A DNA stretch of 64,000 nt from Isoetes taiwanensis (Eukaryota > Streptophyta > Lycopodiopsida > Isoetales > Isoetaceae), in assembly GCA_021234155.1 (NCBI GenBank), contig JAJEKV010000252.1, positions 470,041 through 534,040 on the forward strand, written 5' to 3'. The translations under genes and the position numbers were made by a program. Positions 11,018 to 22,124 of the stretch are shown here, one piece after another; the first letter of the stretch is position 1, and each line of letters starts with the position of its first letter. Under the pieces are notes generated by a model. The model saw only the letters and a program-made list of their open reading frames with translations, searched no databases and had not been told where the DNA came from.

Positions 11018-11985
11018 TGATGGAGAGCTTGACTGATGGACTGTAGCAATGACAATCCTTAATGCCGACACCTTGAATGAAGTGGCCAGCCTTCAAATTC
11101 TGTAACATAGATGGAATTTCCAAAAGAGGCAAAATTTCCAAACTGTTTGGGATGGAGCTGTCACTCCAGATGATCTTCTTCTCCATGCTTATGTTTTCTT
11201 GATTTTCCAAAGCAAAAGCATGTCCTGTCCCATGGATCAAAGCCATAGAGAGCAATTCTTCCTGAATACACAGACTATGCCCATATATACTAGACCCTAA
11301 ATACCATCAAGAGCCCGCATGTTAACATCAAAGAAGATAGTATTGTGATTACCATAACCGTCATTAGGATCAATGCCTTCAAAGTGCTGGGATGTTAGAT
11401 ATAGTATCTTTTATTGCTAACTTATGTTGTTTGATGTTCGTTATGTTTGATGGATAGCTAGATGGACTGTAGCAATGATGGACTGTAGCAATGATGATCC
11501 TTAACGCCTACAACTTGAAGTAGCCTTCCCTTAAATTTTGCAACACAGATGGAATTTCCAAAAGAGACAGAATTTTCAAACCGTTTGGGATGGAGCTGGC
11601 ACTCCAGACCATCTTCTTCTTCATGCTTACATTTCCTGGATTTTCCAAAACAAGAGCTTGTCTTGACCCATGGAGGATCAAAGCCATAGAGAGCAATTCT
11701 TTTGAACACAACCTATGTCCACATATACTATATTGGACCCTGAATACCATCAAGAGCTCGCATGTTAACATCAAAGAAGATAGTATTGTGATTGCCATAA
11801 CCATCATTAGGATCAATGCCTTTTAAGGCTATGCTATCTCCTCCCCTACCCATAAGAAAGCACATGGCCCTTCACAGAGCATTTGCATTATATAGGTAAT
11901 GGTCACAATCCAAATTCAGAATAAATGCACCATTGAACACGTTGTCCTTACCAGAGCGTTCATGCCTCCGCCTTCTTGTTTTATA
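11018..11985 (-). pseudogene. Cellulose synthase-like (CSLD-type) pseudogene with internal duplication
   Basis: In order on the minus strand: MNALVR (about 11960), then [20 protein letters not shown] after a frameshift, [43 protein letters not shown], and RFENSVSFGNSICVAKFKG. This is the order in the GT2 catalytic core of CSLD/CESA glucan synthases, including the substrate-binding [14 protein letters not shown] and ALYGFDPP fit CSLD better than CESA. The last part is present twice, at 11449-11830 and 11018-11380, as a diverged direct duplication. Several frameshifts and stops show it is dead. The intact parent would be a polytopic plasma-membrane or Golgi glycan synthase. Confidence 0.8.
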
Positions 11986-12436
11986 GCCTGTCCTTTTCTC
12001 TCGAGATTTGTAAACATGCTACAATGATGTCTTGTATGGCATGATTAATGTAGGCACTAGTTTAGTCTCTGCATAATTTTCTGCAAAAGACATGACTAGA
12101 ATGATGCATGGTCAAACAAGTTCTGGGAAACTTTCTTCTGGGAGAAGTTTCTTTCTATCACATGTCTTGTTATAAGAAATAGGCATGAGCGATCTCCTTC
12201 AGTTGAGGGTCCCAGCCTGAAAATTTGACGGCCTAAAAGCCTATTGAATCTTGAGTTTAAAGTCTCAATTTCTTCTTGAGTTCCACAAGTATTTTGCGTT
12301 TGGGTTGTGTAGAAGTAGATGAACTATAACAATGGTTATTTGCTTAATAGTAATACAAATGTTGTTATCTCTGTTCCTATTCTTTGTATAACTTTTCAAT
12401 TCAAAGTAATAATGTAGAAAGAGAAAAAATATATGT
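11986..12436. other. Intergenic DNA between CSLD pseudogene and LINE remnant
   Basis: No recognised gene. The right part is AT-rich and ends at the poly(A) tail (on the minus strand) of the LINE remnant. Confidence 0.4.
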
Positions 12437-13860
12437 TTTTTTTTTTGAAGGGTCCAATTAACTATTATTAATATAGAGTAAAATACAAGAAGAGCGACAC
12501 ATGGGAGCTCCTGCCCGAGCAAATGCTCGCGGGAGAACCCACACTGCACGCACACCTAACTACGACTCAGCCAACAAACCTGCCAGTGCCGTCTACAATG
12601 AGAAGGATCCTTTCCTAGATAGCCGTCGTGAACTGCTCTTTCCGAGGGGACGCCAAGTAAGAAAGGAATAATTTGTACCTCAACTGAGGGATCAGAGCAC
12701 CAGGTGGCATCTCTTCATTTCTGAACACCTTCATGCGTCGCCGCTTCCATATGAGCCACAGAAGCTAGGCCTTGCACAAATGGAAGGCCAGACTCTGTGT
12801 TTGGGACCACCTACTGGGATACATTCCCAAGAGAACTTCTTGACAACGGAGAGAGGTGTGAAAGAGGCGTTGAACCCACTGCCATGCAGGCTGAACCTCT
12901 ACGCAGAGAAACATACAGTGTTCCAAAGTCTCGGTACAGGCACCACACATTCGACACAAGTCACTGATCCTTGGACTTATCCTGTGAACCCACGTATTCA
13001 CCCTCAGGGATCGGTGCACTATCTGCCACAACAACACTCGAGCCTTGGAGGGCGAGATTGGATTCCACACCCACCTCCAGATTTTTCCCCAGTCATCTCC
13101 CGACACCTGAAGACTCCAGCCATCCGAGGAAGGAAGGAAGTACGGAAGGAAGGAAGGAAGGAAGGTATTTTTATCGTCCACGGAGACCAATCGGTCTATG
13201 GGACCCAATACAAAAGCGCAGCAAGTGGATTACTACCCGGAATAAAAAACCCCAGGGCAGCTCATCCTGAATTGCGAGAAGCTCATAGCAGGATTTCACG
13301 AAATTTGAGGGGTCAACTTTTGGGTGATACCGCCAAACTCGACCCATCCCGTGCGGAGGGTTCAGCGGCAGAGTATTTGCCACTCACGCCCAGATAGCAC
13401 AATCTCGCTCCTGAAGCTGAAACCTGTGACGGAAAACCTGCCAGGGCGCCAGCTGCCCATCAACATACCAATTCCCCACAGTCAAGACACCACGCTGAGT
13501 CCACCTGCGCTGCACTCGAGGATCCACGGATGCTGCCAACACCGAGGGTGACGTACCCGGGCCGAGAGGGATCCACCATGGCGATGACTCCAACTGGACA
13601 CAGCTCGCGGCGTCAATTGCAAATAGCGGGCGGACTTGCTTCCAGGCTCGTAGGAGCCCCTTCAGAAAGGGAGAGGCACTAACATATGGCCTAATATCTA
13701 CAAATAACGCCCAAGGAAGCCGTGCAGGCACAGACGGCTTGTGGAAAACTATCAAATGCGCAGCAACTGATGCAGCATAAAGGGCCGCACACATTTCCAC
13801 CACGCGACCTTGACAACCGCCCCTTCCTCATTATCTCCCCAGACGAAGTTACGGATCATG
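12437..13860 (-). mobile_element. L1-like LINE remnant (3' end of ORF2)
   Basis: The minus strand encodes a reverse-transcriptase zinc-binding (zf-RVT) domain: WNPISPSKARVLLWQIVHRS, then CRMCGACTETLEHCMFLC (C-x2-C...H-x4-C). Upstream pieces at 13171-13803 are in other frames. A run of A on the minus strand (12438-12447) looks like the poly(A) tail, so the 3' end is near 12437. The element is 5'-truncated, since the catalytic YADD region is missing. A SINE-like repeat interrupts it at about 13134-13257. Confidence 0.8.
13134..13257 (-). mobile_element. SINE-like repeat with (CCTT)n tail, inserted in the LINE remnant
   Basis: On the minus strand it runs from GGGGTTTTTTATTCC through TTGGGTCCCATAGACC and GGTCTCCGTGGACGATAAAAAT into a CCTTCC microsatellite. 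It splits the LINE frame between LPWG and DGWSLQ. Two more copies of the same core lie at 14994-15080 and 15612-15735, so it is a dispersed family. No clear target duplication was found. Confidence 0.55.
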
Positions 13861-14080
13861 GCATACTCAAATATATGTTGTCTTATGAATATGTTAGATG
13901 TAAAATATGTAGATGTTAGATGTCATAAATACATAGATGTAAAATATGTATATATTAGATATTTTATTGGAGCTTTATCTGTGTATGTAGCAACGAAAAA
14001 TATGCTAGATTACAGACTTAGAAGCATAGACATGTATTTTAAATAACTAACATTTTTATATCTGTCAATTGTAGATGTAC
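13861..14080. repeat. AT-rich degenerate repeat (TAGATGTAAAATATG motifs)
   Basis: Variants of AGATGTAAAATATGTA and TTAGATGT recur several times at 13890-13960. Low-complexity sequence with no gene. Confidence 0.5.
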
Positions 14081-14195
14081 AAAATGGCAAAGACACCCAA
14101 GAAAACACCACCAGTTAAAAAGTCTCCAAGAGCCATGAAAACATCCAATACTAAAAGAGCTTCGAGTTGTTAAGAAATCCTAAGAGATGGCACTA

Positions 14196-14422
14196 CATTT
14201 TTAGTAAGAAGAAGAAGAAGAAGAGATTTTAACGTCACGCCACAAGGCAGCGTCCTATCGGACATGTGACACTTTACAACACACCCAGATGGGTCCTGCC
14301 CCCACCACTTTACATTGCTGAAGTGGGTCCTTCCCCCACCAACTTTACATTGCATGGCCACTTTCACAACGAGGCGTTGAACCCGTGACCTTGGGTATGG
14401 CAGTTTAACGTCTTACCACAGG
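14196..14422 (-). mobile_element. tRNA-derived SINE
   Basis: The minus strand starts with a tRNA-like head: GTGGTAAGACGTTAAAC (A-box-like) and GGTCACGGGTTCAACGCC (B-box-like). The body contains the twice-used phrase AATGTAAAGT(T)GGTGGGGG, and the tail is (CTT)n followed by ACTAAAAATG. Its length of about 225 bp and the simple-repeat tail fit plant Pol III SINEs. Confidence 0.7.
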
Positions 14423-14954
14423 CAACTTAGGTTGTTGAATTTTGCAGACCAGTATTGTGATTATGATAAAATGGTCAAAGATATGTGCGGCCACATAGCC
14501 CCGAGCAGGTATAGCTACAAAGATGGTAGAATTGGATTGGATTAGACATCTGAAATCTATAAATGGTATGAATTTGCATTTGGAAGAATAGATGTAACCA
14601 ATCACTATCCTTTATACTTTGCAGGGGCCTTTGCATTGCATACGAATGGTGTTTGTGTGGATTGAGAGGATGTAAAGGCACTAGCCAGGTCTAAACAGGG
14701 GGATTCAGAAGCTCCAACTGAAGTGATGACAGTTAAATCAAGCAATGCAAAAACCCAAAAGCACTTTAATAAGCACCATACAAAGGAAGATGTTGATGCT
14801 TCCAATGATTTTTTAAAGGGTAGAACTGCTTTGAAGAAGTATCTGAGTAGATGAATGGGTTACAATTGAAAAGAAAATAAACATATGAGACTTTAAAGCA
14901 TAGGGAAGGAGAAGGAAATGTTCATTCTAAGCTAGTCCAAGAGGCCGAAAATAA

Positions 14955-15560
14955 TTATACACAATTGATGGCAGAGGTTAAGAATAGAATAGATTTTTTA
15001 ACGTCCACGGAGACCGATTGGCCTATGGGACCCAAACAAAAAGAGAGCAGCAAACATATTACTGACAGAATTAAAAAGGAGCACCAACAAATGGACCAAA
15101 GTGCTGGAAGTGCCAGGAAATTTGAGCACCTGAAATGGAAAGTTGAAGATGCAATCAAGCAAAAAGCTTGCAGAAGTCGAGATCTGGTTGACTTACAGAA
15201 AGATTTGGTTGGAGTTGAGGCAGTTAGATGAAGAACTCGAAGCAAAGGCGGTAGAACAAAAGGTGATTGAGGAAGGGGACAAGAAGATTATAGAGCTGAG
15301 AGACTTCTTGGATCATTCCTAAGTCATCACCTTGCAGTCTCCTCTGCTTTCTATAATTATAGAGCATAAAACTACTGGTTCCTTCACATTATATGTAGCC
15401 ACTGTGAGCAGAATTTTGGTTCCTGCCAAGTAGTGTTAGCATCTTGCAGACATCCCTATTGTTTGTTGTGCATCTCATATATTGCTAGCACAAGGAACTC
15501 ATGTGTTGCCCCAAGATGCACATGGGAGGAGGGTCTACCTCAGGCCTTGAGATTAGTTGG
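14955..15560 (+). pseudogene. Decayed gene with coiled-coil and RING-like Cys cluster
   Basis: The plus strand encodes a charged, helix-rich stretch (AEVKNRIDFL...KFEHLKWKVEDAIKQK, DLVDLQKDL) and, after frame changes, a Cys/His-rich stretch: CSHCEQNF, CRHPYCLLC, then CVAPRC. The C-x2-C ... C-R-H-x2-C-x2-C ... C-x4-C spacing resembles a RING or related zinc site. I cannot name the family. The coiled-coil part overlaps a dispersed-repeat copy (14994-15080), so part of that reading frame may be repeat-derived. Confidence 0.35.
14994..15080 (-). repeat. Copy 2 of the 90-bp dispersed repeat
   Basis: Same core as 13134-13257: on the plus strand TTTTTTAACGTCCACGGAGACC, CGATTGGCCTATGGGACCC, then TATTACTGACAGAATTAAAA. 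Confidence 0.7.
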
Positions 15561-15611
15561 AAAAGGTGAACTTAAATTTAGAGTACATAGAAAAGAAAGA
15601 AAGCAAAAATA

Positions 15612-15735
15612 ATTTTTATCATCCACTGAGACCAATCGGCCTATAAGACCCAGAAGGAGCGCAGGAAACTTATTACTATCCAGATTAAAAAACCCCCGCC
15701 TCGAAAGGCTTTCGAGGGAAAAACCGTGACAGCAA
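15612..15735 (-). repeat. Copy 3 of the dispersed repeat, with extended head
   Basis: On the plus strand TTTTTATCATCCACTGAGACC, AATCGGCCTATAAGACCC, TTACTATCCAGATTAAAAA, then CCCCCGCCTCGAAAGGCTTT and CGAGGGAAAAACCGTG. The last part forms a small hairpin (CCTCGAAAGGCTTTCGAGG) and may be the 5' end of the family. Confidence 0.6.
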
Positions 15736-15808
15736 TAAGAATGCTATCAAACTGTACAGGTATACATCATCATGAAATATCATAACATATATATGTTCTT
15801 ATGTTTAT

Positions 15809-16060
15809 GTAAGCGATCCTACGGTCCAGGTTGATCTGATCCTGATCGTCGGTCCGAGATCCTACGACTCACATTGCTTTGGGACACATCCTACGGTGCA
15901 TATGGCTTTGGGAATTATATGTAATCGATCCTACGGTCTAGGTTGATCCAATCCTGATCGTCGATCCGAGATCTTACGGCTCACGTGGCTTGGCACATAT
16001 CCTACGATGCACATGACTTTGGGAATTATATGTAATAGATCCTATGGCTCATGTTGCTTT
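15809..16060. repeat. 112-bp tandem repeat, about 2.3 copies
   Basis: Units start at 15809, 15921 and 16032, each with GTAA(G/T)(C/A)GATCCTA. The shared body includes GGTTGATC, ATCCTGATCGTCG and TTTGGGAATTATAT. The third copy diverges after about 30 bp. Confidence 0.85.
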
Positions 16061-16154
16061 AATTATTATCACGTGGTGAGATCTCGACCCTTGATCGGAT
16101 CCAAGATCCTACGGCCCAAGTTGAATGCTCATCCCTTACGAAAAGGCTTTTAAA

Positions 16155-16229
16155 ATTTTTATGTTGTGTAGGGAATTCGAACCCTAGCCATTGACCCCCC
16201 AGCCCCGCATTCTAACCATTACACCAAGC
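16155..16229 (-). other. tRNA-like sequence (tRNA pseudogene or SINE head)
   Basis: The minus strand has an A-box-like TGGTGTAATGGTTAG and a B-box arm TAGGGTTCGAATTCCCTA with a perfect T stem. The acceptor ends do not pair (GCTTGGT against ACACAAC), and the anticodon arm is GC-rich and irregular. It is therefore probably not a working tRNA. Confidence 0.45.
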
Positions 16230-16299
16230 ATTAATTCTATGAATAATTTATGTTTCAAATATACTTAAGGGTAATATTCCCATTAAGATAAAATAGACT

Positions 16300-16580
16300 A
16301 TAACATTCTAGCTAGTTCAAGAAAGTTCTAGAATGTTCTGGAAGGCTCTAGAAAGTTCTAGAATCTTCTATAAAGTTCTAGAACATAAGAGAATCTAGGG
16401 GGGATCTAAGAAAATTCTTGCAGAAAGTTCCAAATTGTTCTAATAAGTTTTAGAATGTTCTAGAATGTAGGGGAATCTACGGGAATGCAAGGAAATCTAG
16501 GGAAATACTTCCAGAAAGTTCTAGAATATATTGAAAGTCTTAGAATGTTCCAGAAAGTCTTAGAATGTTCTAAAAAGTTC
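16300..16580. repeat. TTCTAGAA-rich array resembling clustered heat-shock elements
   Basis: Alternating GAA and TTC triplets with 2-bp gaps recur many times: AGAAAGTTCTAGAATGTTC, AGAAAGTTCTAGAATCTTC and similar. This matches the heat-shock factor site (nGAAnnTTCnnGAAn) repeatedly, but could equally be a low-complexity satellite. No gene lies within a few hundred bp on either side. Confidence 0.6.
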
Positions 16581-16985
16581 TGGAATGTAAAGGAATCCAG
16601 AAGAATCTAATAGAATTTAAGAAAATCTTATAAAATGTAAGAGAATCTAGGAAAATATTTACAAGCCTAAGGGAATCTCTTAAAATCTGGGGGATCTAAA
16701 GGAATCTTCATAAAATCTAAGGGAATCTAAGAAACTGTTGATGAAATCTTAGAGTATCTAAGGGAATCTTTATAGAATCTCTTTGAATCTCATGTAATGT
16801 AAGGGAACCTAGGGCAATCTCATAAAATCTAAAGGAATCTAAGGGGATCTTCATAGAATCTTGGAGAATCTACGGAAATCTAATGGAACAAATGCTCACG
16901 AAACCTCTAAGAGAACCTTGGTAGAATCTTAGAGAATCTATGAATTTAGAGTATTCTCAAAAGATTCTTTTAGAATGTAGGGCAC
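16581..16985. repeat. Degenerate GAATCTA(A/G)GG repeat
   Basis: Short units such as GGGAATCTAAGGGAATCT and AATCTTCATAGAATCT recur irregularly. It appears to be a continuation of the TTCTAGAA array with a drifted motif. Confidence 0.7.
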
Positions 16986-17462
16986 GACAAGAACTTGCAC
17001 GTAGGAACATGCTAAAACTCGAACATGCACCGTAGGACGTATTAAATTTCTTGTATGTATATATACATGTCAAGTGTGTGCCCGAGGACATATCTGATCT
17101 CGCATGTCCATGACCTCCTGAAGGTATGATCCCAGCATTCGTATGGAAGCTGTGCTCAATGTCACATATAGCGGCTGGCCAAGCCTGACCAACTCAGCAT
17201 AGCACGTCGGATTTGATCATATGCTGGGCAGCCTTGGAGGATATGAGATTCATCCTCAATGACTCCCATTTGGCAGCATTGACAAAGCCTGTCCATCTGT
17301 TCGTCTCAATTCGAAGATGGTGAGCCCCTGTGTGAATGGAGGGGTATATATTACAAACAGTTAAAATGAAGGTATTGAAAGTACTGAAATTTGGTGGAAG
17401 TACTGAAACATAGTGAAATGTAGTGCTATGGTTGGTATGTTAAGTTTATAGTGGTATGTTAA

Positions 17463-17680
17463 GAACAAGTGAGCAAAAAAATATATCAAATGAGCAATGA
17501 AATAGCTCATTGTTTTTTTTTTACAGTTAAAAAAACAAAGAACAAGTGAGCAAAATTTTTTATCAAATGAGCAAAGAAGAAATAGCTCACTGTTTTTTTG
17601 TTACAGTTAAATAAATAAAGAACAAGTAAGCAAAGAAATCTATCAAATGAGCAAAATTTACTCAATGTTTACTGTTACAG
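17463..17680. repeat. About 70-bp tandem repeat, three copies
   Basis: Each copy has GAACAAGT(G/A)AGCAAA, then ATCAAATGAGCAA, then CTCA(T/C)TGTTTTTT, then TTACAGTTAA. It abuts the GH81 remnant. Confidence 0.8.
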
Positions 17681-17689
17681 AACAGTTGA

Positions 17690-17960
17690 TCCCCTGCTCC
17701 TTGGAATGACACAGAAAAATCAGGCACAAACACTTGAGAAATACAACCAACCTGGGCTGTCATAAAAGGGTAACCAATAGACATAGTTCCCTGCTTTGAT
17801 TGGATCAGGAAAGGGTGAATATATTCGGCCACCGATCCAAAAATTTTGCCAAAATGCATTTGTGGGAAGAGGCCGTTCTAGAAGTTCTGATCCCCACAAA
17901 CCAAAAGGGTAGCCTGCAGCTACATTTCTTACCTGATCAAAGAGCTCATCAACCCTGGGA
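17690..17960 (-). pseudogene. GH81 endo-1,3-beta-glucanase remnant
   Basis: The minus strand reads LERPLPTNAFWQNFWIGG in one frame, then AEYIHPFLIQSKQGTMSIGY and QVFVPDFSVSF in the next. PLPTN-F-QNF followed by EYIHPYxIxS and YP is the N-terminal signature of family GH81 glucanases. One frameshift separates the parts and the catalytic domain is absent, so this is an exon relic. The intact enzyme would hydrolyse 1,3-beta-glucan such as callose. Confidence 0.65.
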
Positions 17961-17991
17961 CTTGACGAGTCCTAGCAAATATAACCAGTAA

Positions 17992-19531
17992 AACTGAAGA
18001 ACAATTTGGGTTCTTTGGTTCACTGGTTTGGCTCTGATTTGGCTCACTGGTTTCTCTGATCATCTGATGCTTCATTCACTTTCAACCCGACCCAACCCAA
18101 CTCCACTTATTCATTAATAAATTCAGGAGCAGGTCGAATAAAAAGGGAGCATGAACTATGAAGACCGGACTGGCAGTGGCTTTTTCTATTCAAGGCAGAG
18201 GCTGGCAGGTCGATTCAAGGCAGAGGCCCTGAACTGAAATCCGTGGCATGTAACAGACCCAAATCTGTGAATGGCCTATTTCTAATTTGATTAAAAAGAC
18301 ATTGGGCTATTTTTATTCGGACTATAAGGCAGTGGGCGATGATTTGAAGAGTGTTTAAGGATAAGACTGAACAATATATGATCATATGACCGATTGAAAC
18401 GAACTGAAATGCTGATTCATAATGATAATGCAAATGGAAATACAAAAATATCTGCTGTTTCTCTGGGATTGGATGGGTTCCTTGTAAAATCGACCTTCTT
18501 GAATGGTGAATGGTGAATCGACCTTCTTGAATGGTGTTACTGGATGAGCTTCAGCTGAATCGACCTACTCCCTTGAATCGACCTGCTCCCTTGAATGGTG
18601 TTACTGGATGAGCTTCAGCTGAATCGACCTGCTCCCTTGAATCGATTTGAAACAGACCTCCGTCATACAGCCAGTTCTTTGCCTCGGCCTTTGCCTCCAA
18701 AAAAAACAAAGGTCGAATTTTTCCCCCAAAATTTTTTTGTCTCATCAAAAGCGGCCATTTTCAACATTACGTTTTTTAAAAGCACGTTTTCACGTTGGAA
18801 AACAGCCATGGTTAGAAATTAAAAAAACGGCAAAACGCCCGTTTTCGATAACTACGCATGCAAAGAATAGAAGTCTAAACTACGATACTCATCAAACATG
18901 CATGCAAAGAATAGAAGTCTAAGCTAATCTACAGCCTTCCTCCTAGTTCTGAGCCTTGAAGGAACCGACCACGTGTGCACCATCGAGACCTTAGAAATGT
19001 CCCCTATGTATATCTCTAGTTTAGATAGCCTCCACCAAGGTTCCATTGGGTAAAACTTCACATAAGGTTCCGAAATGCATGCCTCATAAATTTAGAATAA
19101 GTCCAATTCCATGCACATTCAAAAAGCCGAAATGAATCATACAAATGAGATAAGCTAAAGTGAGAATCCACAGTGGCAAGCTTCAATATGATTAATCAAA
19201 AATCTGCACATATGCCTACAATCATGACTCCAAAGGAGGATTAAAACATCAATGCTAAAGGTCATATATATATTATTTTTTAAGTACATACAAGCCAGTC
19301 ATAAAAGGCCATGAATACATGTACCTAGACAAGACGGCGCCATTCATTGTGATAAATATAAACCAGTCATTAAGGGCTATAAATATATGTAACCAGACTA
19401 GCCCTTAATTCGGATAGACTGCATAAGCCTATGTACATCTATATTTTGTACAGCACAGCTAGTGAAATCTTTTGAAAATTATTACAGATGGGGGAAAGGC
19501 AAGAATTTCTGTACATGGGGGACTTCCTATG
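17992..19531. other. Intergenic DNA and VAP27 3' flank, with small duplications
   Basis: A direct duplication of about 62 bp (GGTGTTACTGGATGAGCTTC... then CGACCTRCTCCCTTGAATCG) lies at 18532-18655. A 48-bp duplication (CATGCAAAGAATAGAAGTCT) lies at 18857-18925. The end of the region would be the VAP27 3' untranslated region. Confidence 0.6.
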
Positions 19532-22124
19532 TTAACGATGCAACAAATACCCAATAAGCACTCCAATGAAACCCACGAGGAAAACTAATAACAAAGAGAA
19601 ACCAGATGTAGTTCTCTTAACAGTACCACCTCCCTTTTCTTCATTCTTACGTGTCAATTTTTCCTGCAAAGTTGGATAATAAAATTCAAGTCAGCAAATA
19701 GCCAAGGGAGTTCATCAGATCATAAATGAATTAACAACATTACAAGATCGTTCTGCAAGCGTTGGGTCATGCGCGTAGCAACATCTCGTTCACTCTGCAA
19801 AATGTCTAGTGCCTTATTTGCCTGCACAGAAAATTTCCCATGTAAAGGTAGAAAACCACCTTGTTGTACAGATAACTTGCACAGCTCCAGTTTCACAACC
19901 AAGCACAAAGCATTTTCATTTCAATAAACAATTCAGAGCAGGCCAAGGAATTACATCATTTAACTTCGCACTGAGCTCGTCAACATCTTTTGTTGCCTAG
20001 GAAATCATACACAACATGTGAGAATAACACAAACTGTTAAATATTACCTTGCATGTTACAATCAATCTGTTATACCTCATTTAATGAAAAGATCCAGTCC
20101 CCATTGTCAATAGTAGATGCCTTTAAAGATGCATCTTCTTCTGAACACTCTGGAACAGGTGAAGGAGGTTGGGGCGGCGGTACAAAGACAACTTTCAATT
20201 TAGCTTCATGGACTTCCCTGCCCTCATCCTTGCTAAACTGCACACCCAAATGAAAAGCAGTTAAGGCAACGCGAAACTTAAAACATCATAAGAATTTGTA
20301 TTTACCAAATCTTGACTGAGGTCTTTTAATGTTGCTCCATATGCTGCAATCACACTCTGCACAAGGAACTTATCCTTGCACTGTAAATCTGACGGGGATT
20401 CCCGTTGTGTTTGCATTGTAACTGCAGTTAAGATGGGCTATGTTTGCATGATGTAATCACCACAGATAGAAACTAAAAACAGCATATAATATACTACACA
20501 TACTGATGACATCAGAACTGCTCCCAGGAAGGACAATTCCAGTGTTTGGACGCACACTGTACCTTTTTGGTGCTGTTGTCTTGATCTGCACAACATGTTT
20601 GATGACCCAGTCAAGTCAAGGTGGCCCAGAAAACTACAGTACCCTTCTGTCAAAGTAATGGAAGCACATGGAAGCTTTGTAATGTTATGGTTGTTCTTAA
20701 GTCTGTCTGTAAACAGATCTTTGAATGCATTGGATCTAAAGCATCCTGACAACTCCAGCATACTCACAGGCAACTTCCTGATACTTTTCCTAAATTAGCT
20801 TTCATTCATTCCATTGGCAAATACCTTTTAACGATGACATTATGCTGAGACTTTATGCACAATGGTTAGCTTTCTTTTCAGTGCAAATTTTCAAGGATGA
20901 ACCAGGATAAGCAACATGAACCTATCTGAATATGAATAGACACCCTTTTTTTGTTTGAGTATGAGAACAGTCAGCAACCTGCTTGATTCTTAACCTTCCA
21001 GGTTATATTATGCACTTGAAGACACACTCTAGGTCTTGACTTTGTGTATATAATCATACTTTCTTGTTTACCTCTCCCCTCCTTTTCCTCGTCTAGAGGC
21101 AGTGCTGCCATTATCATGCAAATGATATAAACTTGTTGAATTGTGATAACCAATACATCACATTTTGCTCCTTTAAAAGCAAATCTTAACCAGTACGTGC
21201 TTTGTAGTGTTCATCGAGCCAGTGTCTCAGATATGTCATTATTGGTCACGAGTCGCAATATCTACTAATTAGACCAAAAGGGGTGCCATGGAGTGGCACA
21301 TTTACCTGGCAGAATTAAAAATAGACAACTGGCAAGTGCAGTGTTCAAGCCCTGCTCTTATTTATTACATCATGTGTAGGGGAATTGATTATCCATTCAC
21401 GTTTTATATAATGTTTTAACCTGTATTTTGGTTATGGTTTTCTCATACTTGACATTTCATTCTAAGTAGCATGTAAAGTCTCTATAACACTGATAAATGA
21501 AGAGAAGTGGCACCAACCTTAAAAGCAACATAGTTGTCTGTTTCATTAATAAGTCTCAAGGAGCATGGTATTTGTTTCTTCTGCTCAACTGCACCATACA
21601 TCAGCCAAGGAATCCGAATCATAATCATTTGAATAAGGCATTGAAAGTGGAATCAACATTTACAAGCATGCACTAGCATTCATGTTAACATTAGATCTCT
21701 TTTACAAAATAATTAAGATATTGCGCCACTACTATACCTATGGAGACTCAATGATTTTTGCTTAGAGGAGAATAAATCTTGGATGTATACTGATGCATTC
21801 TATTGTTTCACTACCAGAAACTTATTTGTTAAGCCTTCTGTAAGTATCCTAATTTAGTTTAGCGTACCTTGAAATGGCCTTCCTGCTTTAACTGGGTAGT
21901 CTGATTTTAAATTCACCCCAAACATGGAAAAGGAGGAAAGGGAGGAGTAAGAAAAGAAAATGGTATACACTAATTTTTAGATAAACTCTTAGATATTGTT
22001 GCTGTCTTCAAACCTAGAAATTCAACTTGTGTTTATATGAACAGGACCAACAGAGCTAGGAAGGATGAGACTTACATGGAAATTTTATCTCGCTGGGCTG
22101 AATGCTGAGAAGCTCGGCAGGCAT
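19532..22124 (-). CDS. VAP27: VAP27-type vesicle-associated membrane protein (VAP family), eight exons
   Basis: Exons on the minus strand: 22124-22076, 21588-21518, 20585-20504, 20421-20306, 20237-20076, 19996-19955, 19821-19744 and 19663-19532. All introns are GT-AG and the phases add up to 243 codons plus stop. Residues 1-125 are the MSP domain (PAELLSIQPSEIKFPFEQKK, DNYVAFK, RYSVRPNTGIVLPGSSSDV, LQCKDKFLVQSVIA). A proline-rich linker (PPPQPPSPVPE) and a coiled coil (VDELSAKLND, ALDILQSERDVATRMTQRLQ) follow. The protein ends in a membrane anchor of about 21 residues (FSLLLVFLVGFIGVLIGYLL) and HR. Such proteins are tail-anchored in the ER, bind FFAT-type motifs through MSP, and form ER-plasma membrane contact sites in plants. 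The frame is fully open and splice sites are clean, so it is probably functional. Confidence 0.95.

Noticed and set aside
12780-13397. Plus-strand ORF of 205 residues
   Set aside because: Opposite strand of the LINE zf-RVT remnant, crossing a microsatellite and the repeat insertion.
16155-16229. Functional tRNA gene
   Set aside because: A and B boxes are present but the acceptor stem does not pair and the anticodon arm is irregular. Kept only as a tRNA-like sequence.
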